The notes under the pieces: model-generated
The model's input: the letters and a program-made list of their open reading frames with translations, nothing else
Told to the model about the DNA's origin: nothing
Database searches by the model: none
Position numbers and translations under genes: made by a program
From: Paraburkholderia sacchari
GTDB taxonomy: Bacteria; Pseudomonadota; Gammaproteobacteria; Burkholderiales; Burkholderiaceae
Reading direction: 5' to 3'
DNA length: 64,000 nucleotides
Assembly: GCF_000785435.2 (NCBI RefSeq)
Contig: NZ_JTDB02000005.1
Span: 310,001-374,000, forward strand
In this document: positions 43,342 through 51,564 of the stretch, in pieces
Numbering within the stretch: position 1 is the stretch's first letter
How the letters are laid out: every line of letters begins with the position of its first letter

Positions 43342-44370
43342 TCAAGCAATCAGTTCCGCTGCGAGGGTCGCGAGCGGTTCGACCATGCTGCCGACTTCGT
43401 GTGCGTTCGCACTCGAAGCATTGCCTTGCAGCGCGCGCGCTTTCACGCCTTGGGCAATTGATGCGAGGCGAAAGAAGCTGAACGCTAGATAGAAGTTCCA
43501 GTTGGCGATGCCGGGCAGGCCGCGCAGTTTGCAGTACTGCGCAATCATTTCTTCCTCTTCGGGAATGCCCAGCGCGGCGCGGTCCTGGCCGCGCAGCCCC
43601 GTGATATGCCCCTTCGACGGCAGGCGCAGACACATGCAGAAGTACGCGAGATCGGCGAGCGGATTGCCGAGCGTCGATAGCTCCCAGTCGAGTATCGCGC
43701 GCACGCGCGGTGCAGCGTGGTCAAAGATCAAGTTGTCGATGCGGAAGTCGCCGTGCACGAGCGCGGGGCGCTGCGTGTCGGTCGGGCAATGCGCGGGCAG
43801 CCATTCGATCAGCGCCTCCATGGGCGCGATGCGCTCCGTTTCGGCGGCGCGGTATTGCTTGGTCCAGAGTTCGGTCTGGCGCTGGAAATAGTTGCCCGGG
43901 CGGCCGTAATCGCTCAGGCCCACGCGTTCGGGATCGACATCGTGTAGTGCAGCGAGCGTCGTGACGATCGCCGCGTAATAGTCGCGTCGCGCGTCGCGGT
44001 CGACCTCGGGCAGCGCCGGGTTCCAGAAAATGCGTCCGTCCTCGTAGCTCATCAGATAGAACAGGCTGCCGATGACCTCGCGGTCCTCGCAGAGGTGCCA
44101 GACGCGCGCCACCGGAACCGGCGTTTGGGCAAGTGCGCTCAGCACACGAAACTCTCGGTCGACGGCATGCGCGGATTTGAGCAACTGCCCCGGCGGCTGG
44201 CGGCGCAGCACGTAACGGCCGCTGGGCGCTTCGATCAGCCAGGTCGGGTTGGACTGGCCGCCCGGAAATTTTGTGGCGCTCGCGGGGCCGCGAAAACCCG
44301 CGAGATGCCGCTCAAGATAGGGCGTGAGCCGATCGAGGTCGAGCGACGGGCTGGAGAGTTCAGTGGTCAT
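43342..44370 (-). CDS. Aminoglycoside-phosphotransferase-like kinase (ACAD10 N-domain type)
   Basis: A 342-residue APH-family kinase. ATG at 44370 (MTTELSSPSLDLDRLTPYLE) is chosen; an upstream frame adds 47 low-complexity residues. The small lobe has FPGGQSNPTWLIEAPSG and VLRRQPPG with the ATP-binding Lys position; the catalytic loop is LVHGDFRIDNLIFD and the metal-binding motif ILDWELSTLGNPLADLAYFC. Kinases of this type phosphorylate hydroxyls on small molecules or acyl chains. The location next to an acyl-CoA dehydrogenase suggests 4-hydroxyacyl-CoA as substrate. Confidence 0.9.
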   Translation of the reverse strand: MTTELSSPSLDLDRLTPYLERHLAGFRGPASATKFPGGQSNPTWLIEAPSGRYVLRRQPPGQLLKSAHAVDREFRVLSALAQTPVPVARVWHLCEDREVIGSLFYLMSYEDGRIFWNPALPEVDRDARRDYYAAIVTTLAALHDVDPERVGLSDYGRPGNYFQRQTELWTKQYRAAETERIAPMEALIEWLPAHCPTDTQRPALVHGDFRIDNLIFDHAAPRVRAILDWELSTLGNPLADLAYFCMCLRLPSKGHITGLRGQDRAALGIPEEEEMIAQYCKLRGLPGIANWNFYLAFSFFRLASIAQGVKARALQGNASSANAHEVGSMVEPLATLAAELIA

Positions 44371-44414
44371 ATCGTTCGATGCTTGACGTGTTCTGGCTGA
44401 TCTTGGCAAATGAC

Positions 44415-45089
44415 CTAGCCGTAGGTTCGAAACGCGTGGCGCTGCGGATCGTCGAGATGGGCGAGGCCGTTGAAGCTCGACAGTTGCAGCGCTTCGCGGT
44501 TGAAGTAGCAATGCGTCACGCTGCTATTGCGGATCTGCATATTCAGCGCGATGGCCGTTGCAGCAGGGGCTTGCAGGATCTGCTGAACGCATGCGCCAAT
44601 CACGCCGCCCGAAGTGACCACCAGCACGCGCTGCGCGCCGCTTTGCTGGATGGCGATGCGGGCGTTGGCAACGCGCTGCTGAAATGCGCTCCATGTTTCG
44701 GGCGCGCGCTCGTCGAGCGCGCCTTCGGTCCACAGGTGCAGGATCTGGCGCAGCGCCTTGAAGAACTCGCGCGAGCCGTGCTTGATGGCATCGGCAAGGT
44801 GGCGATGCTCGTCGGGCAGTGCAGCAAAGAGCGCGTAAAAATCGTATTCGTCCAGACCGGCGTGGATTTCGCACTGCGCGGGAAGGGTGGGCAGCGCGTG
44901 GCGGATCGCATTGAGCGTTTGCGCGTGGCGACGCAGCGTGCCAGTCATGACGTGATCGAACTGCATGCCGTCGCGCGCGAAATGCTCGCCGAGCCAACGG
45001 CCTTGCTGCTCGCCTGTCGTGGAGAGGCAGTCGTAGTCGTCGGCGCCGAGAGACGCTTGGCCGTGCCTGATCAGAAAGAGTTCAGCCAT
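44415..45089 (-). CDS. Histidine phosphatase family protein (phosphoglycerate-mutase-like)
   Basis: A 224-residue soluble protein. The catalytic His is in LFLIRHGQASLGADDYDCLS (RHG at residues 8-10); the second His/Arg region is VMTGTLRRHAQTLNAI and VLVVTSGGVIGACVQQIL. The latter has SGG instead of the usual HGG, so the second catalytic His is changed, which may reduce or alter activity. First gene of the four-gene operon (phosphatase, kinase, SDR, dehydrogenase). It may remove a phosphate added by the kinase; inference. Confidence 0.88.
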   Translation of the reverse strand: MAELFLIRHGQASLGADDYDCLSTTGEQQGRWLGEHFARDGMQFDHVMTGTLRRHAQTLNAIRHALPTLPAQCEIHAGLDEYDFYALFAALPDEHRHLADAIKHGSREFFKALRQILHLWTEGALDERAPETWSAFQQRVANARIAIQQSGAQRVLVVTSGGVIGACVQQILQAPAATAIALNMQIRNSSVTHCYFNREALQLSSFNGLAHLDDPQRHAFRTYG

Positions 45090-45210
45090 CGCTTCGCTAG
45101 CCTTTGAGGGAGTAGGGCTAGATTAGCGCTGATGAGGGTATTGATGAAGTTTATTTTGTGAATGTGGTGGCATTCATTGTGGTGATTGCCGCGGCGAACC
45201 AGGCGCATGT

Positions 45211-45228
45211 GTTGGCATAATCGCCAAC
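45211..45228. promoter_or_regulatory. Inverted repeat GTTGGC-ataatc-GCCAAC, candidate TumA operator
   Basis: A perfect 6-bp dyad ending directly before the ATG of the toxin relic. Toxin-antitoxin operons are usually bound by the antitoxin at such repeats. Confidence 0.6.
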
Positions 45229-45348
45229 ATGAAGCTCCTGCTCAAAGAATGGTTTGTGATCGACGCGGAATCGTTCGCGGCAGCATTGATTTGGCAATTT
45301 CTGCATGACTTCTGGTCTGACGTCGATACCTGGAGGGCTTCAACATGA
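45229..45348 (+). pseudogene. TumE-type toxin gene with in-frame internal deletion
   Basis: Only 39 codons: MKLLLKEWFVIDAESFAAAL, then IWQ, joined directly to FLHDFWSDVDTWRAST. The first part corresponds to the TumE (DUF6516) N-terminus and the last part to its conserved C-terminal DFWxDVxxW motif. About 60-70 central residues expected of the toxin are missing without frameshift. The TGA overlaps the antitoxin ATG (ATGA). The product should be inactive as toxin; it could keep the antitoxin coupled. The family assignment is from memory of TumE-TumA pairs. Confidence 0.65.
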
Positions 45349-45692
45349 ACACGGTAACGCTGGGCGTTGCAGGGCGCGCCGAAATGAGCAAGCGATTCGC
45401 GGCTGCAATGCGTGGGCAGGCGCAAGGCCAGTTCATCAGTTTCGCGACGCCCGAACTGTTGTTTCAGACGCTCACGCAACTGCGCTGGAACATCCTCAAG
45501 GTAATGACCGGCGCTGGCGCGTTGTCGATTCGCGAAGTGGCGCGCAGGGTCGAGCGCGATGTGAAGCGCGTGCATGAAGACGTGAGCGCACTGCTCAAAG
45601 CCGGTGTGTTTGAACGTACGGCGGAGGGCGGCGTCATTTTTCCGTACGATGCGATTCACGTCGACTTCACATTGCAGGCACAGGCCGCCTGA
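45345..45692 (+). CDS. tumA: TumA-type antitoxin, HVO_A0114 family winged-helix protein
   Basis: A 115-residue DNA-binding protein. The N-terminus MNTVTLGVAGRAEMSKRFAA and ISFATPELLFQTLTQLRWNI are typical of HVO_A0114/TumA proteins. The helix-turn-helix is GALSIREVARRVERDVKRVH, then LLKAGVFERTAEGGVIFPYD as wing. It appears complete. Start overlaps the toxin relic. Without an intact toxin it is an orphan antitoxin, which can persist as a regulator. Confidence 0.85.
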   Translation: MNTVTLGVAGRAEMSKRFAAAMRGQAQGQFISFATPELLFQTLTQLRWNILKVMTGAGALSIREVARRVERDVKRVHEDVSALLKAGVFERTAEGGVIFPYDAIHVDFTLQAQAA

Positions 45693-45711
45693 ATTCGTAC
45701 GCTAATACCGC

Positions 45712-47379
45712 TCAACTCACATCGCGCAGCCCCACCTCCGCCGCCTCCAGTGCCTGCGCCTCCTCCCGCTCCCGCTCGAGCAGCGGATACGCAAGCGCAC
45801 AAATATGCGACTGAATCCGCACGAGATCGCGCAGCACGTCCAGATGCAGCGAGCTCGACGCAATGCTGTCCGGCAGGCCATCGCGCAGCCGTTCGAGGTG
45901 ACGGTCGCGCGCCGAGCGTTCGAGCCGCCGCAACGCCTGTTTATCGGCGATGAGTTGCGCGGCGGTCTGGGTGCGCCCCGAGACCAGCAGTGCCTGGGCG
46001 CGATGAAAACTGCCGATTACGGAGCGGTGCATCATGCGCAGCTCCTCTGCGCCTTCGGGCGAAAAGCTCAACTGCATCTTGATCTTTTTCTGCGCGCTTT
46101 CCAGCAGGTTCTTGTCGATGATGTCGCCGATATGCTCGAGGTTGATCACCGCCGTCATGATCGCCGAGGCCCAGCGCCGGTCTTCGTCTGTCAACGGTTC
46201 GCGTGTGATGTCGGTGACGTAGCGCTTGATCGCATCGTGCAGCATGTCCACAGTGTCGTCGCGGTCCGCCAGTTCGCTCACCGCGCGGCGGTCGTTGGCT
46301 AGCAGCACCGGCACGCTCGCGCTCAGCATGGCCTCCACGACCTCGCTCATCCGGATCACTTCGCGCGCCGCGCAGGCGAGCGCCTGGGCGGGCGTCTGCA
46401 AGGCGGCGACGTCGAGGTAGCGCGGCGAGTCGGAGTCGTCGGAGATGCCGGGCGCGGGCAACAGCCGCTCCAGCAGCAGCGATACCGGATCGAGCAAGCC
46501 GATGAACAGCACTGCGATGCCCACGTTCACGCCGGTGTGGAAGTTGGCGATTGCGTGGCTCGCGTCGCCGGACATGCCGTCGATCAGTTGCGCGAGCGGC
46601 GCGCACAGGCCGAGCAACAGCAGGCAAACGCCGCCGCGCAGAAGCAGGTTGCCGGCGGGCAGCCGGCGGCGGCTGCGGTCGTCGCCTTTGGCGGCTTCGA
46701 AATACGGGTTGAGCGCGCTGCCCACGTTCGCGCCCAGCACCATGGCGATGGCGCTGTCCATGGGCACCGAATGCAGGTTCGCGAGCGACATCACGAACAG
46801 CACGACAGGAATGCTCGAATGCGCAGCCCATGTGAGCAGGCAGGCGAGCGCGGCGTTGAGCACGGGTTCGCCGGCCAGCGCGCCCAGCACGGTGCGCAGC
46901 GCGGGCGCGCTCTCGGCCGGCTGCACCGTGGAAACGAGCAGGGTGAGCGCGAGCAGCATCAGGCCGAGACCGATCAAGGCGCGTCCAATGTCGCGGTTAC
47001 GCGAGCCCTTGCCTTTTTCGAACATGGCCATGCCCACCAGCAGGCAAGCAGGCGAGATCCAGCTCAGATCGAGCGAGAAAGCCTGCACGATCAGTGTCGA
47101 ACCGACGTTCGCGCCGAGCATCACGGCCAGCCCGGTAACGGGGCGCATCAGCCCGCGCGCGGCGAACGACGACGCGATCATGCCGGTCGCCGTGCTGCTC
47201 TGCAGCGCGCCGGTGATGGCGAGCCCCGCGAAAAACGCATTGAAGCGGTTACCGAGGCTCTTCCCCATGAAGCGCTTGAGCGATGCGCCGTACGCGCGCA
47301 TGAGTCCCGATTCGACCATGTGCAGGCCCCACGTAAGCAACGCGACGCCGCCGGCGAGATGAAGGACGATCAAAATCAC
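45712..47379 (-). CDS. Na/Pi cotransporter family protein with PhoU-like tail
   Basis: A 555-residue membrane protein. Two Na/Pi repeats with QSSTAT (ALQSSTATGMIASSFAARG) and GANVGSTLIVQAFS; the second repeat has WAAHSSIPVVLFVMSLA and GANVGSALNPYF. About nine membrane segments end near residue 330, and the last about 200 residues form a helical PhoU-like domain (NLEHIGDIIDKNLLESAQKK). GTG start at 47379 with GGAGGAACCC. It imports or exports phosphate with sodium. It lies just downstream of the phosphonate operon on the same strand. Confidence 0.9.
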   Translation of the reverse strand: MILIVLHLAGGVALLTWGLHMVESGLMRAYGASLKRFMGKSLGNRFNAFFAGLAITGALQSSTATGMIASSFAARGLMRPVTGLAVMLGANVGSTLIVQAFSLDLSWISPACLLVGMAMFEKGKGSRNRDIGRALIGLGLMLLALTLLVSTVQPAESAPALRTVLGALAGEPVLNAALACLLTWAAHSSIPVVLFVMSLANLHSVPMDSAIAMVLGANVGSALNPYFEAAKGDDRSRRRLPAGNLLLRGGVCLLLLGLCAPLAQLIDGMSGDASHAIANFHTGVNVGIAVLFIGLLDPVSLLLERLLPAPGISDDSDSPRYLDVAALQTPAQALACAAREVIRMSEVVEAMLSASVPVLLANDRRAVSELADRDDTVDMLHDAIKRYVTDITREPLTDEDRRWASAIMTAVINLEHIGDIIDKNLLESAQKKIKMQLSFSPEGAEELRMMHRSVIGSFHRAQALLVSGRTQTAAQLIADKQALRRLERSARDRHLERLRDGLPDSIASSSLHLDVLRDLVRIQSHICALAYPLLEREREEAQALEAAEVGLRDVS

Positions 47380-47506
47380 GGGTTCCTCCTTTTGCTTTTT
47401 TGCCTGCGCAACCTGCGTGCCCGCTGTGATTGCCCTTTGCGTATGGCCTTTTGCTTATTGTCCTCGCTCTTTCCTTCCCGTTATTTCCCTGGATATCCTT
47501 AGCGTT

Positions 47507-48304
47507 CTAGCGCACCGCAGCCTTGTTCGAGATGCGCGAGAGCCCGAGCAGCACGAGCAGCGTGGCTGCGCCAAGGACCATCGTGAGCGTCGATGCATCG
47601 AAGATCGCACCGCGGTCGGAGAGCGCGAAGATGCCCACGGGCAGCGTCACCCATCCCGGCGGATAGATCATCAGCGTGGCGCCCAGTTCGCCCATCGAGA
47701 GCGCAAAGCTCAGGCTGAACGACGCGAGCAGATAAGGCGCGACGAGCGGCAGCGTCACGCGCGTGAGCTGGTAGAACGGTCTCGCGCCAAGGCTTTCGGC
47801 CACCTCGCCATACTCGGGCGCGACCCGCGCAAGCCCTGCGGAGACGTTGCCGTACGTGAACGCCGAGATCAGCAGGAAGTGCGCGAGGAATACGATCGTG
47901 GCCGTGCCGTTGAGCAGCACCGGCGGCTGGCTGAAGGCGACCAGCAGCCCGAGGCCGATCGAGACCGAGGGCACCGCGCTCGGCACGAAGAAGATCACGT
48001 CGAGCACGCGTTTGGGCATGCCCTTCATGCGCCGCAGCGCGAGCGCGGCCCACGTGCCGCTCACGAGCGCGGCGGCGCTCGCCAGCGCGCCGGTGAACAC
48101 GCTCACGCGCAGCAATTCGGCGGAGTCGCCGTGCAGCGCCCGCGTGTAGTGCGAGAGCGTGAAGTGGCTCGGCAGGATGCCGTTCCATTGCCCGCTTATG
48201 CTCGCGAGCGCGATCATCGCCACCGGCAGGCCGTAGATCGCGCAAAACAGCAGCGCGGCGGCGCTCCACGTCGACATTCTTGCCCATCTAGCCCAGAGCA
48301 GCAC
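47507..48304 (-). CDS. phnV: 2-aminoethylphosphonate ABC transporter permease PhnV
   Basis: A 265-residue inner-membrane permease with about six segments. The EAA loop that contacts the ATPase reads ESLGARPFYQLTRVTLPLVA. Start GTG at 48304 is preferred: GGAGG lies five bases upstream and it overlaps the end of phnU; an ATG at 48277 is an alternative. With PhnU it forms the channel. Assignment to phosphonate import rests on the operon. Confidence 0.88.
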   Translation of the reverse strand: MLLWARWARMSTWSAAALLFCAIYGLPVAMIALASISGQWNGILPSHFTLSHYTRALHGDSAELLRVSVFTGALASAAALVSGTWAALALRRMKGMPKRVLDVIFFVPSAVPSVSIGLGLLVAFSQPPVLLNGTATIVFLAHFLLISAFTYGNVSAGLARVAPEYGEVAESLGARPFYQLTRVTLPLVAPYLLASFSLSFALSMGELGATLMIYPPGWVTLPVGIFALSDRGAIFDASTLTMVLGAATLLVLLGLSRISNKAAVR

Positions 48305-49184
48305 GGCGGCCTCCGAAAAGTGACAGGACAGTGCGGTAGCAGGCATAGAGCCCGAGCGACAGCGCGATATTGATAACGGCAATCACGCACGCGGTGGTGT
48401 AGTCGAACTCCTGAATCGCCTTGCCGTAGATGAGCAGCGGCAGCGTGATCACGTCCTTGGCGCCGATGAACAGCACGATGCCGAACTCGTTCACGGTGAG
48501 CAGCAGGCAGAGGCTGCCGCCTGCAAGCAGCGCGGGCAGCGCCGCCGGCAGGATGATCTGCCTGATGATGCGCAGCGGCTTCGCGCCGAGGCTGCTCGCC
48601 ACTTCGATCTGCGCGTTGTCGATCTGCGAGAAGCAGGCGAGCAGCGGCCGCATGATGAACGGCGTATAGACCGTGATCTCCGAGAGCACGACGCCCCATT
48701 GCGAGTACAGAAAATCGACGGGCGGCAGGTTCAGATGGAAGATCGCCATCAGCGATTGATTCAGCAGCCCGGCCGATCCGTACACGAACGTGAACGCGAG
48801 CGCGACCAGAAAAGTCGGCAGCGCGATGAAGGTGTCGATCAGGCGGCCCACGAAGCGCGCGCCCGGAAACGGCACGAACGCGATCACGAGCGAGAACACG
48901 AAGCCGAGCACGAGACAGCCCGCCGACGCGCACACCGCAATCGCGATCGTGTGATAAAGGCCGCTCAGGAACTGCCGCGAATGCAGCACCGTGGTGAAAT
49001 TCTCGAGCGACAGCGTGTGCGTGTCTCCGCCCAGCGCCTGCGCCACGATCAGCCCGAACGGGTAGAAGAAGATGGCCGCGAGCACCACGAGCGGCGGCGC
49101 GATCCACAGGTTGCGCGCGAGCGCCGTGGCCGCGCCGGCGCGCGCCGGGGGCGGCGCTATCGCGAGATCGGCGATATCAGACAT
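48288..49184 (-). CDS. phnU: 2-aminoethylphosphonate ABC transporter permease PhnU
   Basis: A 298-residue permease with about six membrane segments. EAA loop: ASSLGAKPLRIIRQIILPAA. ATG at 49184 (MSDIADLAIAPPPARAGAAT) overlaps the end of phnT by 8 bases; frame upstream of this is antisense-like and ignored. Its C-terminus overlaps phnV. FVYGSAGLLNQSLMAIFHLN and SEITVYTPFIMRPLLA are shared with PhnU proteins of phosphonate clusters. Confidence 0.88.
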   Translation of the reverse strand: MSDIADLAIAPPPARAGAATALARNLWIAPPLVVLAAIFFYPFGLIVAQALGGDTHTLSLENFTTVLHSRQFLSGLYHTIAIAVCASAGCLVLGFVFSLVIAFVPFPGARFVGRLIDTFIALPTFLVALAFTFVYGSAGLLNQSLMAIFHLNLPPVDFLYSQWGVVLSEITVYTPFIMRPLLACFSQIDNAQIEVASSLGAKPLRIIRQIILPAALPALLAGGSLCLLLTVNEFGIVLFIGAKDVITLPLLIYGKAIQEFDYTTACVIAVINIALSLGLYACYRTVLSLFGGRRAALG

Positions 49185-50328
49185 GGCCTTCGCCCTCCGG
49201 TACGAGCGTGACGTCCGCTGCATCGAAATGCACGGGCAGCACGGCACCCGGTTCGGGCGGGCTCGACAGCGGCGCTCGCGTGAGGCGCAGCATCTCGTCG
49301 CCCACTTCTAGCATCACGCTATGCAGCTCGCCGAGCCATTGCACGCTGCGCACGATGCCCGTCACGCTGTTGGACTTCTGCCCGCGCGGCTCGAAGTGCA
49401 GGTCGTGCGGCCGCACGCATACGTAGCACGCGCTGCTGGCGGCCAGGTTGTGATGGTTGCGTCCCTCGATCACGAAATCGCCGCAACGCACGCGTGCGAA
49501 GCCATCGTCTAGCGGCTCCAGCTGGCGCGCCGGCAGCACGTTCGCGCGGCCGAGGAATTCGGCGGCGAAGCGGTTCGGCGGGTGCCGGTACAGCCCCTGA
49601 GTGTCGCCATAGGCCACCAGCTTGCCGTCGCGCATGATGCCGATGTGATTCGCGAGCGTGAGCGCCTCGGTCTGGTCGTGCGTCACGTACAGCACCGTCA
49701 GCGAGGGCAGGCTGCGGTGCAGCTTCGCGAGTTCGTCGAGCATCGAGCGGCGGATCTGCGCATCGAGGGCGGAGAGCGGCTCGTCGAGCAGCAGCACCTG
49801 CGGCCGGATCGCGAGCGCGCGGGCAATCGCGACGCGCTGCTGCTGGCCGCCCGAAAGCTCGCGCGGGTAGCGCTTCGCATACTTGGACATCCCCACGAGC
49901 CCGAGGCACTCGGGCACGCGTGCACGGATCACGTCGGCTTGCGCGCCGCGCGCGCGCAGCCCGAAGGCGACGTTGTCCTCCACGCGCATGTGCGGAAACA
50001 GCGCGTAGTTCTGCACCACCATGCCGATATTGCGCGCGTAGGGCGGCAGTTGCGTCACGTCCTTGTTGCCGATCACGATGCGTCCCGCGCTCGGCTGCAC
50101 GAAGCCCGCGACGGCCCGCAGCGCGGTGGTCTTGCCCGAGCCCGAAGGGCCGATGAGCGCGACGATCTCGCCCGGCTTCACGGTGAGCGTGAGCGAATCC
50201 AGAATCGTCTGCCCGCCGTATGCCACCGACACATTCTCGAAACCGATGCCGCTCGCGCCTTGCGCGAGAGCGGCCGGCACCGGGGAGGCCTGCTGCTGCC
50301 CCCGTTCCATGGTGAGGGAATTGGCCAT
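49177..50328 (-). CDS. phnT: 2-aminoethylphosphonate ABC transporter ATP-binding protein PhnT
   Basis: A 383-residue ABC ATPase. Walker A LIGPSGSGKTTALRAV, Q-loop VVQNYALFPHMRVEDNVAFG, signature LSGGQQQRVAIARALA, Walker B QVLLLDEPLSALDA, H-loop YVTHDQTEALTLA. A C-terminal TOBE-like regulatory domain follows from about residue 265. All catalytic residues are intact. It drives PhnU/PhnV. Stop overlaps phnU's start. Confidence 0.92.
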   Translation of the reverse strand: MANSLTMERGQQQASPVPAALAQGASGIGFENVSVAYGGQTILDSLTLTVKPGEIVALIGPSGSGKTTALRAVAGFVQPSAGRIVIGNKDVTQLPPYARNIGMVVQNYALFPHMRVEDNVAFGLRARGAQADVIRARVPECLGLVGMSKYAKRYPRELSGGQQQRVAIARALAIRPQVLLLDEPLSALDAQIRRSMLDELAKLHRSLPSLTVLYVTHDQTEALTLANHIGIMRDGKLVAYGDTQGLYRHPPNRFAAEFLGRANVLPARQLEPLDDGFARVRCGDFVIEGRNHHNLAASSACYVCVRPHDLHFEPRGQKSNSVTGIVRSVQWLGELHSVMLEVGDEMLRLTRAPLSSPPEPGAVLPVHFDAADVTLVPEGEGHV

Positions 50329-50339
50329 GAGTCGCTCGA

Positions 50340-51371
50340 TCAGTTGCTGGAAATCGCGTGGTTGTACTTCGCCACGTCGGCCTTCAGGTCGCGCATGACC
50401 TGATTCCAGTCGGGCGACCAGACGTCGACGCCCTGCATCATCGCGTTGAGCGTCTTGAAGTTGTCGTCGGTGGGATGCACGTCGGTGCGCACCGGCATGC
50501 CATAGGCGGTCTTGCTGACCTCTTGCTGGGCTTCAGCGCTCAGCAGGAAGTCGATCAGCTTCTTGCCGTTATCGGCATGCGGCGCACCGGCCACGAGACC
50601 CACGTAGTAGGGCAGCGAGAACGTCGTGCGCTTGCCATCGGGACCCGCGGGGAAGAACACCTGGATGTTCGGGTTCTCGCGCATCTGCGAGAGGTTCATC
50701 TGCAGGTCGCCGTTCGCCACGTAGAGCTCGCCCTTGTTCACGAGCGCCGTGAGCTTGCCTGTGGAGGCCGATGGCCCGAGGTTGTTCACCTGGAGCTTGC
50801 GCAGATAATCGAAGCCGCCATCCTTGCCGCCGAACGCGTGGAAGGTTTGCAGCATGAGCGCGGTGCCGTCACCGGCCTGGCCCGGCGTGGAGTACTGCAC
50901 CTTCTGCTTGTACTGCGGCGCGAGCAGATCGGCGTAGGCCTTGGGCGGGGTCTTGAGCACCGCCGAGTTGTAGATGAAGGTGGGGTAGTTGTCGACCATC
51001 GCGACAAACATGCCCTTCGGGTCCTTGTCGCGTGCATCGATCTTGTCCGCGCCCGCCGGCGTGTACGCTTGCAGCAGGCCGTCGGCGGCGGCTTTCTGCA
51101 TGAACGGCGGCAGCGTCACGAGCACGTCAGCCTGAATATTCGACTTCTCCTTGCCGAGGCGGTCCACCACGCCGCTCGAACCGGCCTCGATGTATTGCAC
51201 CTTGATGCCCGTGGCTTTCGTGAACGCTTCGAATTGGTTGCCGTACCAGCTCGGCGAACCGTCGTGAAGACCGTCTGCGCTATAGATGGTCACGACATTG
51301 GATTGCGCGTGGACGGCGCCCGCTGCGAACGCGAATGCACAAGTCACCGCGGCGATCAGTTGAGTCTTCAT
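50340..51371 (-). CDS. phnS: 2-aminoethylphosphonate-binding protein PhnS
   Basis: A 343-residue periplasmic binding protein. ATG at 51371 (MKTQLIAAVTCAFAFAAGAV) is chosen because AAGGAAGG stands six bases upstream; a closely spaced ATG two codons earlier overlaps the ribosome site. Signal peptide cleavage is expected after VHA. VVTIYSADGLHDGSPSWYGN, EAGSSGVVDRLGKEKSNIQA and DNYPTFIYNSAVLKTPP are typical of iron/2-aminoethylphosphonate-type binding proteins. Only 11 bases separate it from phnT. Confidence 0.9.
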   Translation of the reverse strand: MKTQLIAAVTCAFAFAAGAVHAQSNVVTIYSADGLHDGSPSWYGNQFEAFTKATGIKVQYIEAGSSGVVDRLGKEKSNIQADVLVTLPPFMQKAAADGLLQAYTPAGADKIDARDKDPKGMFVAMVDNYPTFIYNSAVLKTPPKAYADLLAPQYKQKVQYSTPGQAGDGTALMLQTFHAFGGKDGGFDYLRKLQVNNLGPSASTGKLTALVNKGELYVANGDLQMNLSQMRENPNIQVFFPAGPDGKRTTFSLPYYVGLVAGAPHADNGKKLIDFLLSAEAQQEVSKTAYGMPVRTDVHPTDDNFKTLNAMMQGVDVWSPDWNQVMRDLKADVAKYNHAISSN

Positions 51372-51564
51372 ATCCATCCTTCCTTGCGTTGGGTTTGGAT
51401 GCTGGAAAAACCTCGTGTGTTCTTGCAGTTCTGCCTGCAGTTTTGCCGCGTGACAACAGCGTGACAATGTTGCCTGTTCGAGTTGTTGGGGACCAGCCAG
51501 GGTTACTGCGCGGCCGTGCCTCGAGCCCCGCGAGAGGCCGTGCCGCAAGGGGTTTTTATGCGTT

